Shown here one piece after another: positions 61,719 through 64,000 of a stretch of DNA of 64,000 nucleotides (position 1 is its first letter; the number at the start of each line of letters is the position of its first letter). The DNA is from Verrucomicrobiota bacterium (lineage in GTDB: Bacteria > Verrucomicrobiota > Verrucomicrobiia > Limisphaerales > JACRJZ01): assembly GCA_016219875.1 (NCBI GenBank), contig JACRJZ010000132.1:1-64000 (forward strand), given 5' to 3'. A program made the position numbers and the translations under genes. The notes beneath the pieces are model-generated. The model was not told the origin of the DNA and did no database searches. It worked only from the letters and a program-made list of their open reading frames with translations.

Positions 61719-64000
61719 ATGTCCCGCGAGGAACAACTCCGCGAGTTTGTCCGCTGGTGCCGGCAGCACCTCACCGGCGATGAGAAGGGCGAGGCCCAGA
61801 TCTTTCTCGACCACCTGTTCCAAGCCCTCGGCTGGGCGGGCGGCTTGAAGGAAGCTGGCGCTACGCTCGAAATGCGCGTGCCCAAGAATGACGCCGGCGG
61901 CATCGCCTTTGCCGATCTCGTCTGGAAACCCGTCGTGCTGGTCGAGATGAAGAAGCGCGGCACGGACCTTCAGAAGCACTACCGCCAAGCCTTCGATTAC
62001 TGGACCCACCTCGTTCCGAACCGTCCTCGCTACGTCATCCTCTGCAACTTCGACGAGTTCCGCGTCTATGACTTCGAGACGCAACTCGATTCACCCAAAG
62101 ACACGCTCGCGCTCACCGAACTGCCCGACCGCTGGGGGCCGCTCGCCTTCCTCTTTTTGGAGCCGCGCAAGCCCACTTTCGGCAACGACCGCGAAGCCGT
62201 CACCCGTCAGGCCGCCAACGCGCTGGCATTCGCGTTCAACAAGCTCATCGAGCGCAAGGTCGAGCGCCCCGTCGCGCAGCGTTTCATCCTCCAGTTCCTC
62301 GTCGCGCTCTTCGCTGAGGACATCGCCCTGCTGCCGAAATATCTCGTCGCACAACTGCTTGAAGACTGCGGCACGCCCGCCGAGAGCTATGACCTCATCG
62401 GCGGCTTGTTCGAGCAGATGAACAACCCGAAGCGCGCGAGCGGCGGACGCCTCAAGGAAGTGCCCTACTTCAACGGTGGTCTCTTTGCTGAGCCGGCCCG
62501 GCTCGAACTGCGCGACCTGGAAATCGTGGAACTGCGCAAAGTGGCGAAGCACGACTGGAGCAAGGTGCAACCGGAAATCTTCGGCACGCTCTTCGAAGCG
62601 TCGCTCGGCAAGGAGGAGCGCCACGCCTTCGGCGCTCACTTCACGCATCCGGCCGACATCATGAAGATAGTCGGCCCGACCCTTGTTGCGCCGTGGCGTG
62701 AGCAGATCGAGGGCGCGAAGACGCTCAAGCGCCTGCTCGAACTGCGCGACCGGCTCCACCATTTCCGCGTGCTCGATCCGGCGTGCGGCTCAGGGAACTT
62801 CCTCTACCTTGCCTATCGCGAACTCAAGCGCGTCGAGGCCCGCCTCTTCGACCGCATCGGCGAATTCCCCAGCCGAGCCGAGCCGGGCCAGATGAGGCTG
62901 AGTTTCCTGAGCGCACACAATTTCTTCGGTCTCGACATCAATTCGTTTGCGGTCGAACTGGCCAAGGTGACGATGATGATCGGCCGCAAGCTGGCCATTG
63001 ACGAGTTGCACATCACCGAGCCGGTACTCCCGTTGGACAATCTGGACCAGAACTTCCGCGTCGCCGACGCTCTGCTCACGCCCGCTGGCCAGCCTGCAGA
63101 ATGGCCCAAGGCCGATGTGATCATCGGCAACCCCCCGTTCCTGGATGCGCGCAAGATGACGATGGAGCATGGGCGCGACTACGTGGGGAAGCTGGAGAAA
63201 GTGTATCCCGGAGTTCCGCGACGGGCTGATCTTTGCACTTATTGGTTCCGCAAAGCGGTGGACCATCTGCCGCCTTGCACTAAGGAAGACTCGGTCGCGG
63301 GACGCGCCGGCCTTGTCGGCACCCAGAACGTTCGCAACAACGAATCCCGTGAAGGCGGCCTCGACCACGTGGTCAAGCAGGGCACCATTGTCGAGGCTGT
63401 GGAGAATCAGCCGTGGTCCGGCGAGGCAAATGTTCACGTCTCCATCGTCAACTGGGTGAAGACGCACGATGCGAAACTGCTGCCTGCGACGCGAAAGCTG
63501 TGGTTCAAGGTGGAGCCGGATGTTGCCACGAGAAAACACCGCAAACGCGGCACTGGCCCAGCCAGCAAACAGTACGATCTGCACTACCGGGAGTGCGGAG
63601 TCATTAACTCTGCGCTGTCGGACCAAACGGATGTTGCGGGCGCGGTGCGGCTCAGTTGCTGCATGGTCCCCAAGGTCGTGTTTGAAGGCGTCCAGACCGG
63701 ACACGACGGATTCGTGATTTCCGCGGAGGAAGCGAGAATTCTCCTGGAAATTGATCCCCAGCACCGGCCATACCTCAAACCCTTCATCAACGGCTCCGAC
63801 CTGCTGTCCGGGAGGTATTTGACGGAACCCGAGTTCGTCGTTGACCTGAGCGAATTGGACCTGCTTCAAGCCGCCGCCATGCCCCATCTGCTGTCGATAC
63901 CGAAAGCCCGTGTTCTGAAGGATTGGCAGAAAGATGCGGCGAAGGAGAACCAGGAACTCGGCCGGGACCGGGGCGAGCACCAGAATCGGCTCGATGCCTG
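61719..64000 (+). CDS. MmeI-like Type IIL restriction-methyltransferase, cut by the window end
   Basis: Frame open from the ATG at 61719 through position 64000 (760 codons visible), with no stop inside the window. The N-terminal nuclease domain shows FADLVWKPVVLVEMKKRG: Asp66, nine residues, then Glu76-x-Lys78, the exact D-X9-ExK spacing known for MmeI. A helical region follows, then the methyltransferase motif DPACGSGNF (353-361) with YLAYRELKRVE, and the catalytic NPPF (471-474), as in MmeI-family gamma-class adenine methyltransferases. The YVGKLEKVYPGVPRRADLCTYWFRKA segment is also typical. MmeI-type enzymes are ~900+ aa, so the target-recognition domain and C-terminus should lie right of the window. 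A single polypeptide would both cut and methylate DNA. The gap from 61529 shows nothing recognisable. Confidence 0.85.
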   Translation, partial: MSREEQLREFVRWCRQHLTGDEKGEAQIFLDHLFQALGWAGGLKEAGATLEMRVPKNDAGGIAFADLVWKPVVLVEMKKRGTDLQKHYRQAFDYWTHLVPNRPRYVILCNFDEFRVYDFETQLDSPKDTLALTELPDRWGPLAFLFLEPRKPTFGNDREAVTRQAANALAFAFNKLIERKVERPVAQRFILQFLVALFAEDIALLPKYLVAQLLEDCGTPAESYDLIGGLFEQMNNPKRASGGRLKEVPYFNGGLFAEPARLELRDLEIVELRKVAKHDWSKVQPEIFGTLFEASLGKEERHAFGAHFTHPADIMKIVGPTLVAPWREQIEGAKTLKRLLELRDRLHHFRVLDPACGSGNFLYLAYRELKRVEARLFDRIGEFPSRAEPGQMRLSFLSAHNFFGLDINSFAVELAKVTMMIGRKLAIDELHITEPVLPLDNLDQNFRVADALLTPAGQPAEWPKADVIIGNPPFLDARKMTMEHGRDYVGKLEKVYPGVPRRADLCTYWFRKAVDHLPPCTKEDSVAGRAGLVGTQNVRNNESREGGLDHVVKQGTIVEAVENQPWSGEANVHVSIVNWVKTHDAKLLPATRKLWFKVEPDVATRKHRKRGTGPASKQYDLHYRECGVINSALSDQTDVAGAVRLSCCMVPKVVFEGVQTGHDGFVISAEEARILLEIDPQHRPYLKPFINGSDLLSGRYLTEPEFVVDLSELDLLQAAAMPHLLSIPKARVLKDWQKDAAKENQELGRDRGEHQNRLDA

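Overview
The window is GC-rich and every gene I can support lies on the + strand. It looks like a chromosome segment of a Verrucomicrobiota bacterium, most like the Limisphaerales/Pedosphaera type. This is inferred from gene content: giant secreted multidomain proteins with HYR, LamG, FG-GAP, Ig-like and C-type-lectin modules, a GH78 rhamnosidase, a Planctomycete/Verrucomicrobia-style PQQ-like propeller, a DUF4175-like protein next to a coiled-coil protein, a multi-haem 'HzsA-related' protein, and many intergenic palindromic repeats. No rRNA, tRNA, CRISPR array, integrase or transposase was seen.

Layout. (1) 73-4654: a chaperone/usher/two-domain-subunit set resembling archaic (Csu-like) chaperone-usher fimbriae; a separate major pilin, if present, would lie left of the window. 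(2) 4968-5921: an AEC-type membrane transporter ending in a hairpin terminator. (3) 6229-19316: a 3,723-aa secreted protein of about 21 HYR modules, two P-domains and a duplicated insert module, followed by a secreted subtilisin-like protease. (4) 19544-47833: a surface-protein cluster, probably one operon. It holds a 7,228-aa protein ending in a Hint (intein-like autoprocessing) domain, a 1,338-aa partner with a beta-propeller, a catalytically dead tandem rhodanese, and an FN3/cohesin-like protein overlapping the rhodanese gene by ATGA. (5) 48153-61528: GH78 alpha-L-rhamnosidase, PQQ-like propeller, DUF4175-like membrane protein, coiled-coil secreted protein, Gfo/Idh/MocA oxidoreductase and HzsA-related haem protein. 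(6) 61719 to the right edge: the first ~760 aa of an MmeI-like (Type IIL) restriction-methyltransferase, cut by the window end.

Spacers between genes are largely filled with inverted repeats of at least four sequence families. Some reach into or touch coding sequence: a TTG start codon lies in the end of one element, and another is apparently translated in frame in the protease pro-region.

The most notable theme is how the giant cell-surface proteins are built. In both giants, candidate binding modules are nested inside stalk modules at a recurring insertion point. The larger giant ends in a Hint domain, and a protease gene lies between the two giants. Fimbrial assembly, adhesion-type ectodomains and possible proteolytic or self-processing suggest a locus for surface attachment. 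That functional reading is inference; the domain content is seen in the sequence.
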